From positions 199,336 through 263,335 of the forward strand of contig DAIOGK010000003.1 of the NCBI GenBank assembly GCA_036745275.1: a stretch of DNA of 64,000 nucleotides, read 5' to 3'. The first letter of the stretch is position 1. Each line of letters begins with the position of its first letter. The translations under genes and the position numbers were made by a program. This document shows, one piece after another, positions 56,748-64,000 of this stretch. The DNA is from JAIUNP01 sp020161975 (GTDB lineage: Bacteria > Pseudomonadota > Alphaproteobacteria > Rhizobiales > Beijerinckiaceae). Under the pieces are notes generated by a model. The model made no database searches. It saw nothing but the letters and a program-made list of their open reading frames with translations, and had not been told where the DNA came from.

Positions 56748-57653
56748 TCAGGACCGGCCGCGTTTGAGTTGCAGGCTGACCCAGCCTTCAAGGTCGATGC
56801 GGCGAATCAACCGGAACCCATGAGCGCGGTAGCTGGAAAGGATGCCATTCACATCGCGCGGCAGCAGGCCAGACAGGATCAGCGTCGCGTTGCGCGTTGC
56901 CACCGAGGCGATGGATGGGGCAAGCCGCATCAGCGGACGGGCGAGAATGTTCGCAAAGATGAGATCGTAGGGCGATTCCCGCACGAGATCCGGGTGGCGG
57001 ACGCCGGGGGCTGTCACGGGGCGGACATAGGCGCCGGCGCGATTGGCGAGGGCGTTTGAACGCGAGGTGATGGTCGATACGGGGTCGATGTCGCCGGCGG
57101 CAACAGGCCGGTGCAGGGCGCGGGCGGCGGCGATGGCCAGAAGCCCGGTGCCGGTGCCCACATCCAGCACCCGTTCCGGTTTCCACCGTTTCATCAGCCC
57201 ATCGAAGTGCAGAAGACAGCCGCGCGTCGTGCCATGATGGCCGGTGCCGAAGGCCAGCGCAGCCTCGATTTCTATGGCGATGTCATTGATGCGGGGGCGA
57301 TGACGGTCATGGCTGCCATGGACCAGGAACCGTCCGGCGCGCACCGGCTGAAGTCCTTCCAGCGAAGAGGCAACCCAGTCCTTCTGGTCGACTTTTGCGA
57401 ATTCCGCCTGCGCGGCAAGCGGGGCACCGACCACGGACGACAGCAGGTTCCGAACCATCGCTTCGTCAGGTGTGTCGGAGAAATAAACTTCGAGTGACCA
57501 GCTTCGGCCGTCGTCAATCTCGAAGGCCGCCGCCGCGGTTTCTTCCGGCGGCAGCATTTCCGTCAGGAAATCAGCGGCCCTGCGGGCCAAGGTCTCCTCC
57601 GCCTCAAGGCGGAGAAGATGGGTTACGGTGTTGGGGAGCAAACCTTCGCGCAT
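56748..57653 (-). CDS. prmA: Ribosomal protein L11 methyltransferase
   Basis: About 301 residues. A SAM methyltransferase that trimethylates ribosomal protein L11. The N-terminal substrate-recognition domain (residues 1-95) includes WSLEVYFSDTPDEAMV and the KVDQKDWVASSLEGLQPVRA linker. The catalytic domain has AFGTGHHGTTRGCLLHFDGL, VLDVGTGTGLLAIAAARAL and the PrmA hallmark DLIFANILARPLMRLAPSIA. The usual AFGTGxHxTT is intact. The start is uncertain: ATG 57653 is used, but an in-frame GTG at 57677 also exists, and neither has an ideal binding site. Confidence 0.92.
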   Translation of the reverse strand: MREGLLPNTVTHLLRLEAEETLARRAADFLTEMLPPEETAAAAFEIDDGRSWSLEVYFSDTPDEAMVRNLLSSVVGAPLAAQAEFAKVDQKDWVASSLEGLQPVRAGRFLVHGSHDRHRPRINDIAIEIEAALAFGTGHHGTTRGCLLHFDGLMKRWKPERVLDVGTGTGLLAIAAARALHRPVAAGDIDPVSTITSRSNALANRAGAYVRPVTAPGVRHPDLVRESPYDLIFANILARPLMRLAPSIASVATRNATLILSGLLPRDVNGILSSYRAHGFRLIRRIDLEGWVSLQLKRGRS

Positions 57654-57695
57654 GGCGCGCCATATCGTACCCCACACCCTCCGGTAAAGGAGAAA

Positions 57696-57908
57696 TCAGC
57701 CAGCGAGTACGAGATTGCCAGCCGAGGTCTTGCCCGTGCGGCGATCCGTCACGAGTTCGTAGGTGAGCTTGTCGCCCTCACGCAGTTCACGCAGGCCAGC
57801 GCGCTGCACGGCGGTGATGTGCACGAACACATCCGGCCCACCGGCGTCGGGCTGAACGAAGCCGTAGCCCTTCTGGGTGTTGAACCATTTGACGGTGCCA
57901 TTCAGCAT
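57696..57908 (-). CDS. Cold-shock-domain protein (CspA family)
   Basis: A 70-residue single cold-shock domain that binds single-stranded RNA and DNA. RNP1 is KGYGFVQPD and RNP2 is DVFVHITAV. The start MLNGTVKWFNTQKGYGFVQP and end GKTSAGNLV are typical. ATG 57908 is the family start; the frame continuing up to 58055 is untranslated leader. The 260-base gap to the lrgA-like gene can accommodate the long structured 5' leader usual for csp genes. Confidence 0.95.
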   Translation of the reverse strand: MLNGTVKWFNTQKGYGFVQPDAGGPDVFVHITAVQRAGLRELREGDKLTYELVTDRRTGKTSAGNLVLAG

Positions 57909-58168
57909 TGTAGTCAGTCTTTCCTTCGGCGGCCCCTTGGGGCCAGAGTGATGTGGTTCAGAGCGGCTGCACTGCCCCGGCTTGTGCGAACTTGGGGAGT
58001 TCGTCTGAACAGGCATCGATGGAAAGACCATGCGACAGTTCGATATTCCAACCAAATTCCGGGGCGCATGTTAGCATTTTTATTTACATTGTCTATCTGC
58101 GTTCGGGTGAAACCGGCGACGGTCCACTCACAGTTGCGTGGGCACGCGCAACATGATCGGATGGCGGC

Positions 58169-58543
58169 ATGATTACAGCATTTGCCGTTCTGCTCTTCTG
58201 CCAGCTTTCGGGGGAAGTGACCGCGCGTCTCGGGGGCCTGCCGGTGCCGGGGCCGGTGATCGGAATGCTGCTGTTGCTGGCCATTCTGCTGGCGCGCGAT
58301 CCGCTCGTGCGCGTGTTGCCGGTGGTGTTTCGTGATGGAACGCTCGAATCGGTGGCGCTGGGGCTGCTGGCGCATCTTTCGCTGCTGTTCGTTCCGGCGG
58401 GGGTGGGGGTGATCCAGCGCCTTGATGTCATCGGGGCGAACGGTATTGCCATTGCAGTCGCGCTGGCGGGGTCAACCATCATCGGCCTTTTCGCCTCGGT
58501 CTGGACCTTCCGCGTGTTGTCGCGGATCGGCAGGGAGCGGTGA
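58169..58543 (+). CDS. CidA/LrgA-family holin-like protein
   Basis: A 124-residue protein with four hydrophobic helices. It has the LrgA/CidA pattern: LLFCQLSGEVTARLGGLPVP, GPVIGMLLLLAILL, and LLAHLSLLFVPAGVGVIQRL. LrgA/CidA work with LrgB/CidB, which follows with a 4-base overlap. The pair is linked to murein hydrolase control and overflow-metabolite (pyruvate) transport in Gram-positive bacteria; the role in alphaproteobacteria is not settled. AUG 58169 is preceded by GGCGGC, a modest binding site. Confidence 0.88.
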   Translation: MITAFAVLLFCQLSGEVTARLGGLPVPGPVIGMLLLLAILLARDPLVRVLPVVFRDGTLESVALGLLAHLSLLFVPAGVGVIQRLDVIGANGIAIAVALAGSTIIGLFASVWTFRVLSRIGRER

Positions 58544-59265
58544 TGAGCGCTTCGCCCTTCGCGCTCTGGGTTTATCTTGCCGAGCGGCCGCTGACCTGGC
58601 TCACGTTGACGCTGGCTGCCTATGCGCTGGCCGATCGTTTCGCCGCGCGGCTGGGGCGGCCACCGCTCGCCAATCCGGTTCTGATTGCGGCTGCCCTGAT
58701 CGGGCTCATCCTGGCGGCAACCGGAACGCCCTATCCTGTCTACTTCGATGGCGCGCAATTCGTGCATTTCCTGCTCGGTCCGGCGACGGTGGCGTTGGCG
58801 GTGCCGCTCTTTGCGCATCGACAGACGGTGGCAAAAGCCCTGCTGCCAATTTTCGGCGCGCTGGTTATGGGGGCGGTTGTCTCGATCATCTCGGTGGTGC
58901 TGATCCTCAAGGCTTTTGGGGTTTCGACCGGCGTGGTGGTTTCCATGGCTCCCAAGGCGATTACGGCGGCGGTGGCGATGGCGGTGTCCGAAGGGCTAGG
59001 CGGTGATCCCGCGCTGACGGCGGTTCTGGTGGTTTCCACCGGCATTTTCGGGGCTGTTGTGGCTATTCCGCTGCTGAACGCAGCAGGTATTCAGGACGAG
59101 CGGGCGCGGGGCTTCGGCATCGGGCTTGTCGCGCACGGCATCGGCACGGCGCGGGCCTTTCAGGCCAGCGAGTTGACCGGAACCTTTGCAGCGGTGGCGA
59201 TGGCGCTCAATGCGGCGTTCACGGCCATGATCACGCCATGGCTGCTGCGCTGGCTGGGGGGATAG
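58540..59265 (+). CDS. CidB/LrgB-family protein
   Basis: A 241-residue membrane protein with about seven helices that pairs with the LrgA-like protein upstream. Signatures: LLGPATVALAVPLFAHRQTV, VVSMAPKAITAAVAMAVSEG, LVVSTGIFGAVVAIPLLNAA and GFGIGLVAHGIGTARAFQ. ATG 58543 (preceded by GTG 58540, within GTGATG) overlaps the previous stop, so translation is coupled. The length matches LrgB/YohK (about 230). Confidence 0.92.
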   Translation: MMSASPFALWVYLAERPLTWLTLTLAAYALADRFAARLGRPPLANPVLIAAALIGLILAATGTPYPVYFDGAQFVHFLLGPATVALAVPLFAHRQTVAKALLPIFGALVMGAVVSIISVVLILKAFGVSTGVVVSMAPKAITAAVAMAVSEGLGGDPALTAVLVVSTGIFGAVVAIPLLNAAGIQDERARGFGIGLVAHGIGTARAFQASELTGTFAAVAMALNAAFTAMITPWLLRWLGG

Positions 59266-59398
59266 GAGGATCGTGCCGGGATTGTTCTGTGAGAGCTTGT
59301 CTATCGCGACATGGCTGGGTACATCGCGCGGGCCATGACTGGCTTTCCCGTCATGCGCACGAAGACGCCCCATCGACACGCAATAGCCAAGTGCTTTC

Positions 59399-60304
59399 AT
59401 GCTGCAATCCCTGACCGCCAGACCGCGCCTCGCCGGCATCCTGCTGATGTGCCTCGGTATGGCGATATTCTCCTTCAACGATGCCCTGGGCAAATGGCTG
59501 CTGGGGGCCTTTACCGTCGGCATGGTGATGCTGGTCCGTTCGGCTGCAGCGCTGATGGTGCTGGTGCCGGCGGTGGCACGGCAGGGGCTTGCGCCGATTC
59601 TTCATCCGCCGGAGCCGAAGTGGCAGGCGATCCGGGCGGCGCTGACGACCTTCGAGGCGGGCAGTTTCTACCTCGCCGTATCCTATATGCCGCTCGCTGA
59701 AACAGTCGCTTTCTGGCTGGCGACACCGATCTATGTGGCGATGCTGGCGAGCCCGCTGCTCGGTGAACCGACGCCACTCCGACGTTGGATCGCCATCGGT
59801 GTCGGTTTCATTGGCGTCCTGGTGGCGCTCAATCCGGCGGGCGGCAATCTCGGCTGGCCCGCGCTGGTGGCCGTGGCGGGCAGCTTTGCTTTTGCGCTCT
59901 GCATGATCGTGACACGCAAGCTGCGCGGTACGCCCGATCTGACGCTTGTCGTCTGGCAGACGGTAGCCGCGCTGGCGCTTGGGGTGGTGATGGCGCCGTT
60001 CCAGTGGGTGCAGCCGGGGCTGGGCGACCTTTTGTTGCTCGGGCTCCTCGGCGTCATTGCCATGCTGGCGCATATGGCGACGAACCGCTCGCTGATGCTG
60101 GCGCCGGCCTCGGTGGTGGTGCCGTATCAGTATACGTTGATTGTCTGGGCTGTGTTCCTCGGCTGGGTCGTGTTCGGCGATGTGCCGGCCCTCTCGACAC
60201 TCATCGGCGTTTTGATCATCATCGCGGCGGGCGTGTGGATTTTCCTCGACGAAGCGAAAGCCGGGCAGGAGGCTCTGGCCGAAGTGGAAGAGGTGAGGGG
60301 GTAG
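59399..60304 (+). CDS. DMT-superfamily transporter (EamA domains)
   Basis: A 301-residue permease with ten hydrophobic helices and two EamA repeats, the first beginning LAGILLMCLGMAIFSFNDAL, the second around GNLGWPALVAVAGSFAFALC. The conserved motif YMPLAETVAFWLATPIYVAM and the C-terminal PYQYTLIVWAVFLGWVVFGD are typical of the RhaT/EamA group that exports metabolites or amino acids. The substrate is unknown. ATG 59399 is used. The next gene starts 5 bases after its stop. Confidence 0.88.
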   Translation: MLQSLTARPRLAGILLMCLGMAIFSFNDALGKWLLGAFTVGMVMLVRSAAALMVLVPAVARQGLAPILHPPEPKWQAIRAALTTFEAGSFYLAVSYMPLAETVAFWLATPIYVAMLASPLLGEPTPLRRWIAIGVGFIGVLVALNPAGGNLGWPALVAVAGSFAFALCMIVTRKLRGTPDLTLVVWQTVAALALGVVMAPFQWVQPGLGDLLLLGLLGVIAMLAHMATNRSLMLAPASVVVPYQYTLIVWAVFLGWVVFGDVPALSTLIGVLIIIAAGVWIFLDEAKAGQEALAEVEEVRG

Positions 60305-60308
60305 ACGC

Positions 60309-60677
60309 ATGGGGCGCATGGTTTCGCCCGGCAGGTGGATGCTCACAGCGGCGGTCGCGGCCTGCCTTCCGGCGCTTTCCGTCCGTGCGCAGCAGACTTT
60401 GCCGGAAGGCGCAAAGCCGATGGTTGTCACCGTTTATCGGGATGCCATACCGGGCTGTGAGCCCAACTGCATCACCTGGATTAGCGCGGAAGGGCGGATC
60501 ATGGCGGACACGCCGGCGCAGTTCGCCAAGGTACTCAAAGCTGTCGGGAACAGGAAAGTGCCTGTTCTGATCAACTCACCAGGCGGTGAACTCCGTTCTG
60601 CCGTCGCGATCAGCAAGATGATCCGGGACCGGAAACTCGATGTGATCGTTGCACGCAGCCGGTGCCGCGTGCCCTGA
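60309..60677 (+). pseudogene. C-terminally truncated ClpP/crotonase-like periplasmic protein (COG3904 type)
   Basis: A 122-residue open frame with a signal peptide (MLTAAVAACLPALSVRAQQT) and the first half of the COG3904 family: CEPNCITWISAEGRIMADTP, VLKAVGNRKVPVLINSPGGE followed by LRSAVAISKMIRDRKLDVIV. It ends abruptly in ARSRCRVP, where family members continue for roughly another 100 residues with conserved cysteines. The break lies just before the 3' end of the RTX gene, in a region that also holds transposase debris. I treat it as truncated and probably non-functional. Confidence 0.68.
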
Positions 60678-60704
60678 GGTGGTCGGATGTTTCGCTACCG
60701 GAGA

Positions 60705-61805
60705 TCAGGCGAAAATGAATATCCCGCTTGCTCCGCCGAGGACGTTGAAATCAGTCGGGGCCACGCCGTAGAGATAGAACTGATACGAATTTCCGGATGA
60801 TCCCGTTGACGTGATGAGGATGCTTGTCAGGCCGCCAGAGCCTGCAACTGTTATATTGGTTGTGTCCTTTGTCCAACCGATCTCCGAAACGTCGATGCGG
60901 TCATTAAAGACATTGAAATCATAGATGCTGGAATTGCTGCTGTATTCGCCGGCAATGATCACATCGTAGCCACTGCCGGTGCTGATCTCGTTGCAATACT
61001 TGAAGTGGTCATTGTCCGTGCCGCCAGCGGCAGTATCTGCTCCCTGAATGTAATCGTTACCTGCTTCTCCAAAGACTGCAGAATTGTAATTGTTCGCGAT
61101 GATCATGTCATTGCCGGAGCCACCATAGACCACGGCGGAGTAACCGTTGGCTTCGATGAAATCGTTACCGGAGCCGCCTTCGATCCAAGAATAACCGCCA
61201 TCTGAAACCAGATAATCGTCTCCGCCAAGGCCATATAATTCATCGGCGCCTTGCAGGCTATAAATTTCATTATTCTGATCTGATCCAGTAATAATATCAA
61301 TATTATCTGATCCAATAACGTTCTCAATGCCCCATAGCGTGTCGATTTGCAGGAGTGCACCCGACATATCTGCAAGCGTGGCAACCCCGGCTTTCAGATT
61401 AACATTCAATGTAGTGTCGAAATAGGAGTTTGTATCGGTTTCGAGGGCGCGCACTTCTTCGGTGAATGATACGGTGTCGATGCCGTCGCCGCCGTCGATG
61501 TTGTCATTGCCGATGCCGCCGGTCAGCAAATCATTGCCCTGGCCGCCATTGAGGAAGTCGCTGCCTGCTCCGCCGTCCAGGGCATCGTGGCCTGTTCCAC
61601 CATAAAGACAATCATCGCCATCATCACCGGAAAGATAGTCATTGCCGGCATCGCCGTACACGTTATCGTTACCGGTGCCCCCGTAAATACTATCGTTTCC
61701 CCAGTTGCCATAAAGCCAATCGCCGCCTTCGTTCCCGTAAATATGGTCGTCTCTAAGAGACCCCTTGATGGTGTCTGCCTTCAATGTCCCGTAGAGATAT
61801 GCCAT
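60705..61805 (-). CDS. RTX (hemolysin-type calcium-binding repeat) protein
   Basis: A 366-residue acidic protein with no N-terminal signal peptide. Residues 20-110 consist of about nine consecutive GGxGxDxux nonapeptides (for example YGGTGNDNVYGDAGNDYLSG and LNGGQGNDLLTGGIGNDNID), and a second looser block lies at about 190-290 (WIEGGSGNDFIEANGYSAVV). No protease, lipase or other catalytic domain is present. The hydrophobic C-terminus ASGIFIFA fits a type I secretion signal. No type I exporter genes are in the window. G+C is lower than in the neighbours, which suggests acquisition. ATG 61805 with TTGGAGC upstream is preferred to the ATG at 61856. Confidence 0.85.
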   Translation of the reverse strand: MAYLYGTLKADTIKGSLRDDHIYGNEGGDWLYGNWGNDSIYGGTGNDNVYGDAGNDYLSGDDGDDCLYGGTGHDALDGGAGSDFLNGGQGNDLLTGGIGNDNIDGGDGIDTVSFTEEVRALETDTNSYFDTTLNVNLKAGVATLADMSGALLQIDTLWGIENVIGSDNIDIITGSDQNNEIYSLQGADELYGLGGDDYLVSDGGYSWIEGGSGNDFIEANGYSAVVYGGSGNDMIIANNYNSAVFGEAGNDYIQGADTAAGGTDNDHFKYCNEISTGSGYDVIIAGEYSSNSSIYDFNVFNDRIDVSEIGWTKDTTNITVAGSGGLTSILITSTGSSGNSYQFYLYGVAPTDFNVLGGASGIFIFA

Positions 61806-62017
61806 GATATCTTGCTCCAATTTATAAGGTTCTGCTTCCAGCAAGGCCATCAACAAGATTAGCTCTGATCTAGATGGACAGTTCTGTCAACGCGACCTCT
61901 GCCGGAGGCCTAACGTGCATTTAGCCGACCGAAAAGAAGCCGGGCGGTTCTAAAAACTTCGTCATTTTTGTAGGAATTTCATTCAATGCCTCCATTGGGA
62001 CAGGAGGATGATCGGCG

Positions 62018-62332
62018 ATGCAGGGCCAGCCTGGATTTTTCGATATCAATGTGCGCCTGAAGCGGTTGAGTGACCTTGGCGATCAACTTGAAGCGTTTGC
62101 TGGAGCGGTCGATTTCGAGATTTTCTGCCCCGATCTTTTGAAGGCGCTGGCTTATTCGGATGGTGCGCAGCAACTCGGTCGTCCACGGTTTGATCCGGTG
62201 GGCGATGAGCTGTGCGATTTCCCGATCAGCGACCGGCTATCCTTTATGCGATTAATTTCAGAAATCGGAATTTTTAGTCAGCAAGAATGGGGCACAGTTC
62301 TTCAAGGGCCTCAGGAAAGTCCACAGCAATAA
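62018..62332 (+). pseudogene. Remnant of an IS5-type transposase (N-terminal part, internally deleted)
   Basis: The first 60 residues follow the N-terminus of a common IS5-group transposase: GQPGFFDINVRLKRLSDLGD, QLEAFAGAVDFEIFCPDLLK and ALAYSDGAQQLGRPRFDPV. The reading then jumps to DFPISDRLSFMRLI, which in intact proteins lies about 25 residues further on, after a segment ending INDRLSFMRFLGL. This indicates an in-frame deletion. After residue 80 (near 62260) the similarity stops and no DDE residues remain. No terminal inverted repeats were found. Confidence 0.78.
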
Positions 62333-62402
62333 TCGCCGCTGCATAATGGTACAGTTCAATGTCGAAGCCGATGTCCCGCAAGGTCTGAAATTGTTTCAAC
62401 AT
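62274..62402 (-). pseudogene. Short remnant resembling the N-terminus of a BglII/BstYI-type restriction endonuclease
   Basis: A 42-residue open frame from ATG 62402, five bases beyond the 3' edge of uvrD, to a TAA at 62274. It reads LKQFQTLRDIGFDIELYHYA then AAIIAVDFPEALEELCPILA. From memory this resembles the beginning of BglII/BstYI-like endonucleases, which open with a similar segment ending in a DFPE...L pattern before the catalytic core. Everything downstream is missing, and the similarity ends where the transposase remnant begins. It could also be a small intact gene of unknown function. The identification is tentative. Confidence 0.4.
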
Positions 62403-62407
62403 TTTCC

Positions 62408-64000
62408 TCACGCCGCCTGCACGAAGCCTTCGAGCACCATTTTCCGCCCGGCCTTGTCGAAATCCACGGTCAGCTTGTTGCCGTCGATATCGGCCACGGT
62501 GCCGCTTCCAAACTTGACGTGGAACACGCGGGCGCCGGGCGAGAAGCGCGAGGGTGGGGCGCCGGTGGATTTGGCAATCAGCGTGCCCTCGATCTGGAGG
62601 GGTGAACGGTTGCCGCCGCCGGCCCAGCCGGCCTTGCCGCGCGCGTCGGAAGAGGGCGCTGCGTGGCCGGATGAACTTGCGTTCGCAGGGCCTGAACGAG
62701 CCGCCGCGCGCTGCCAGCCCGGCGTGCCGTAGCTGGAGCCCTGAAACGGCTGGAACTGGTCAAACCGTGAGCCGCCGCTGCGGCCATAACCGCCGTAGCC
62801 CGCACCGGGCGCCTCGACCACCTCGACATGCGCTTCGGGCAATTCGTCGATGAAGCGCGAGGGGATGGTGGCGTTCCACAGCCCATGCATCCGGCGATTG
62901 GTGGCGAAATAGAGCCGCGCCCGGCGTTTGGCGCGAGTGATGCCGACATAGGCCAGGCGGCGCTCCTCCTCGAGGCCTGCGCGGCCATTTTCATCGAGCG
63001 AGCGCTGGTGGGGGAACAGCCCCTCTTCCCAGCCGGGCAGGAAAACCGTTTCAAACTCAAGACCCTTGGCGGCGTGCAGCGTCATGATCGTGACGCGATC
63101 CTCCGCCTCGCCCTCGGCAGCCTCCATGACGAGGCTGATGTGTTCGAGAAAGCCTTGCAGGTTCTCGAACTCCTCCATGGAGCGGACGAGTTCCTTCAGG
63201 TTGTCGAGCCGGCCCGCGGCTTCCGCCGAGCGGTCCTTCTTCCACATATCCGTGTAACCGGACTCCTCAAGGACCATCTCGGCCAGTTCGGTGTGTTTCA
63301 TCGTTTCGAGATTGGCGCGCCAGCGGGCGAAATTCTGCGTCAGATCGCGCACTGTCTGGCGGACCTTGGGTTTCAGGTCCTCGGTTTCGGCCAGCTGCCG
63401 GGCAGCTTCCAGCAAGGGTACGCCGGCGGCGCGGGCATGGGCATGGAAGGTTTGCAGCGCGGCATCGCCAAGCCCGCGCTTGGGCTGGTTGTAGATGCGT
63501 TCGAAGGCGAGATCATCCGCCGGCTGGTTGACGAGGCGCAGATAGGCCAGCGCATCGCGGATCTCCAGCCGCTCGTAGAAGCGCGGGCCGCCGATGACGC
63601 GATAAGGCACGCCGGTGGTGACGAACCGGTCCTCGAATTCCCGCATCTGGAACGAGGCGCGCACGAGGATCGCCACCTCATTGAGGCGCTGGCCCTTGTG
63701 CTGGAGCGCCTCGATCTCATCGGAAATGAGCCGCGCCTCCTCTTCCGAATCCCAGGCGCCGGTGACAGTCACCTTCTCGCCGGCCTCATCATCGGTGAAC
63801 AGCGTCTTGCCGAGCCGCCCCTCGTTGTTGGCGATGAGATGGGCGGCGGCGCCGAGAATGTGGCCGGTGGAGCGGTAGTTCCGTTCCAGCCGGATGACGG
63901 CGGCGCCGGGGAAATCATGCTCGAACCTGAGGATGTTATCCACTTCCGCGCCGCGCCAGCCATAGATCGACTGATCGTCGTCGCCGACGCAGCAGATGTT
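62408..64000 (-). CDS. uvrD: DNA helicase II UvrD (PcrA-type), 5' end beyond the window
   Basis: The C-terminal 530 residues of a superfamily 1A helicase acting in nucleotide-excision and mismatch repair. Reading starts at the right edge inside ICCVGDDDQSIYGWRGAEV (motif III region), then RLERNYRSTGHILGAAAHLI (motif IV), the motif V region with VTIMTLHAAKGLEFETVFLP and EGLFPH, and ERRLAYVGITRAKRRARLYF (motif VI). The tail has a Gly/Ser-rich linker and a terminal domain ARVFHVKFGSGTVADIDGNK of the PcrA type. The N-terminal Walker A part is off the right edge. Confidence 0.95.
   Translation of the reverse strand, partial: NICCVGDDDQSIYGWRGAEVDNILRFEHDFPGAAVIRLERNYRSTGHILGAAAHLIANNEGRLGKTLFTDDEAGEKVTVTGAWDSEEEARLISDEIEALQHKGQRLNEVAILVRASFQMREFEDRFVTTGVPYRVIGGPRFYERLEIRDALAYLRLVNQPADDLAFERIYNQPKRGLGDAALQTFHAHARAAGVPLLEAARQLAETEDLKPKVRQTVRDLTQNFARWRANLETMKHTELAEMVLEESGYTDMWKKDRSAEAAGRLDNLKELVRSMEEFENLQGFLEHISLVMEAAEGEAEDRVTIMTLHAAKGLEFETVFLPGWEEGLFPHQRSLDENGRAGLEEERRLAYVGITRAKRRARLYFATNRRMHGLWNATIPSRFIDELPEAHVEVVEAPGAGYGGYGRSGGSRFDQFQPFQGSSYGTPGWQRAAARSGPANASSSGHAAPSSDARGKAGWAGGGNRSPLQIEGTLIAKSTGAPPSRFSPGARVFHVKFGSGTVADIDGNKLTVDFDKAGRKMVLEGFVQAA

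Overview
The window is high-G+C chromosomal DNA from an alphaproteobacterium, most probably of the order Hyphomicrobiales (Rhizobiales). The evidence is the gene order of the division and cell wall (dcw) cluster, with rnpB, a lytic transglycosylase and an amidase just upstream of rsmH and lpxC-bamD-recN-ligA downstream. Small families typical of the group also occur (Usg, DUF992, DUF4105), as does the FtsZ C-terminal peptide IPAFLRRQAN. No tRNA, rRNA, CRISPR array or intact mobile element was seen.

Layout. 1-2639 (minus) is a left-truncated cellulose synthase (bcsA) with an unusual N-terminal extension. 3023-11795 holds housekeeping and transport genes: a HbpS/GlcG-like protein with chrA, a DUF4105 membrane protein, ettA, ridA, a uracil-DNA glycosylase, prmB, an MgtC-family protein and amn. 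11846-17738 is a methionine module: a palindromic operator, an ArsR-methyltransferase fusion regulator, metF, metH and a terminator. 17789-21873 carries DUF992, an AI-2E-type exporter, usg, a CoA-transferase and an MscS channel. rnpB lies on the minus strand at about 21918-22306. Then come a lytic transglycosylase, a glycine-zipper lipoprotein, an amidase, a broken FkbM methyltransferase and bdhA.

The dcw cluster runs from 25780 to 48338 (rsmH-ftsL-ftsI-murE-murF-mraY-murD-ftsW-murG-murC-murB-ddl-ftsQ-ftsA-ftsZ-lpxC). It is followed by bamD, recN and ligA. It makes lipid II, the FtsW/FtsI septal synthase pair and the Z-ring. It is interrupted at three places: an AT-rich gene with a HEPN-like RNxxxH motif between murC and murB (38154-38693); a methyltransferase plus a MarC-type protein between murB and ddl; and a zinc alcohol dehydrogenase on the opposite strand between ftsA and ftsZ. 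mraZ is not at its usual place in front of rsmH.

53245-60304 is ordinary sequence: a Bcr/CflA exporter, aminopeptidase P, prmA, a cold-shock protein, lrgAB/cidAB and an EamA transporter. 60309-62402 is a small decayed accessory patch with a truncated ClpP-like gene, an RTX protein of lower G+C, an IS5-type transposase remnant and a remnant that resembles the N-terminus of a BglII/BstYI-type endonuclease. The window ends inside uvrD (minus, 5' end missing).

The strongest candidates for something new are the HEPN-like gene embedded in the essential mur operon, the ArsR-methyltransferase regulator with its near-perfect operator at the head of metF-metH, and the receiver-like extension on BcsA. 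All assignments come from reading the sequence; no database search was run.
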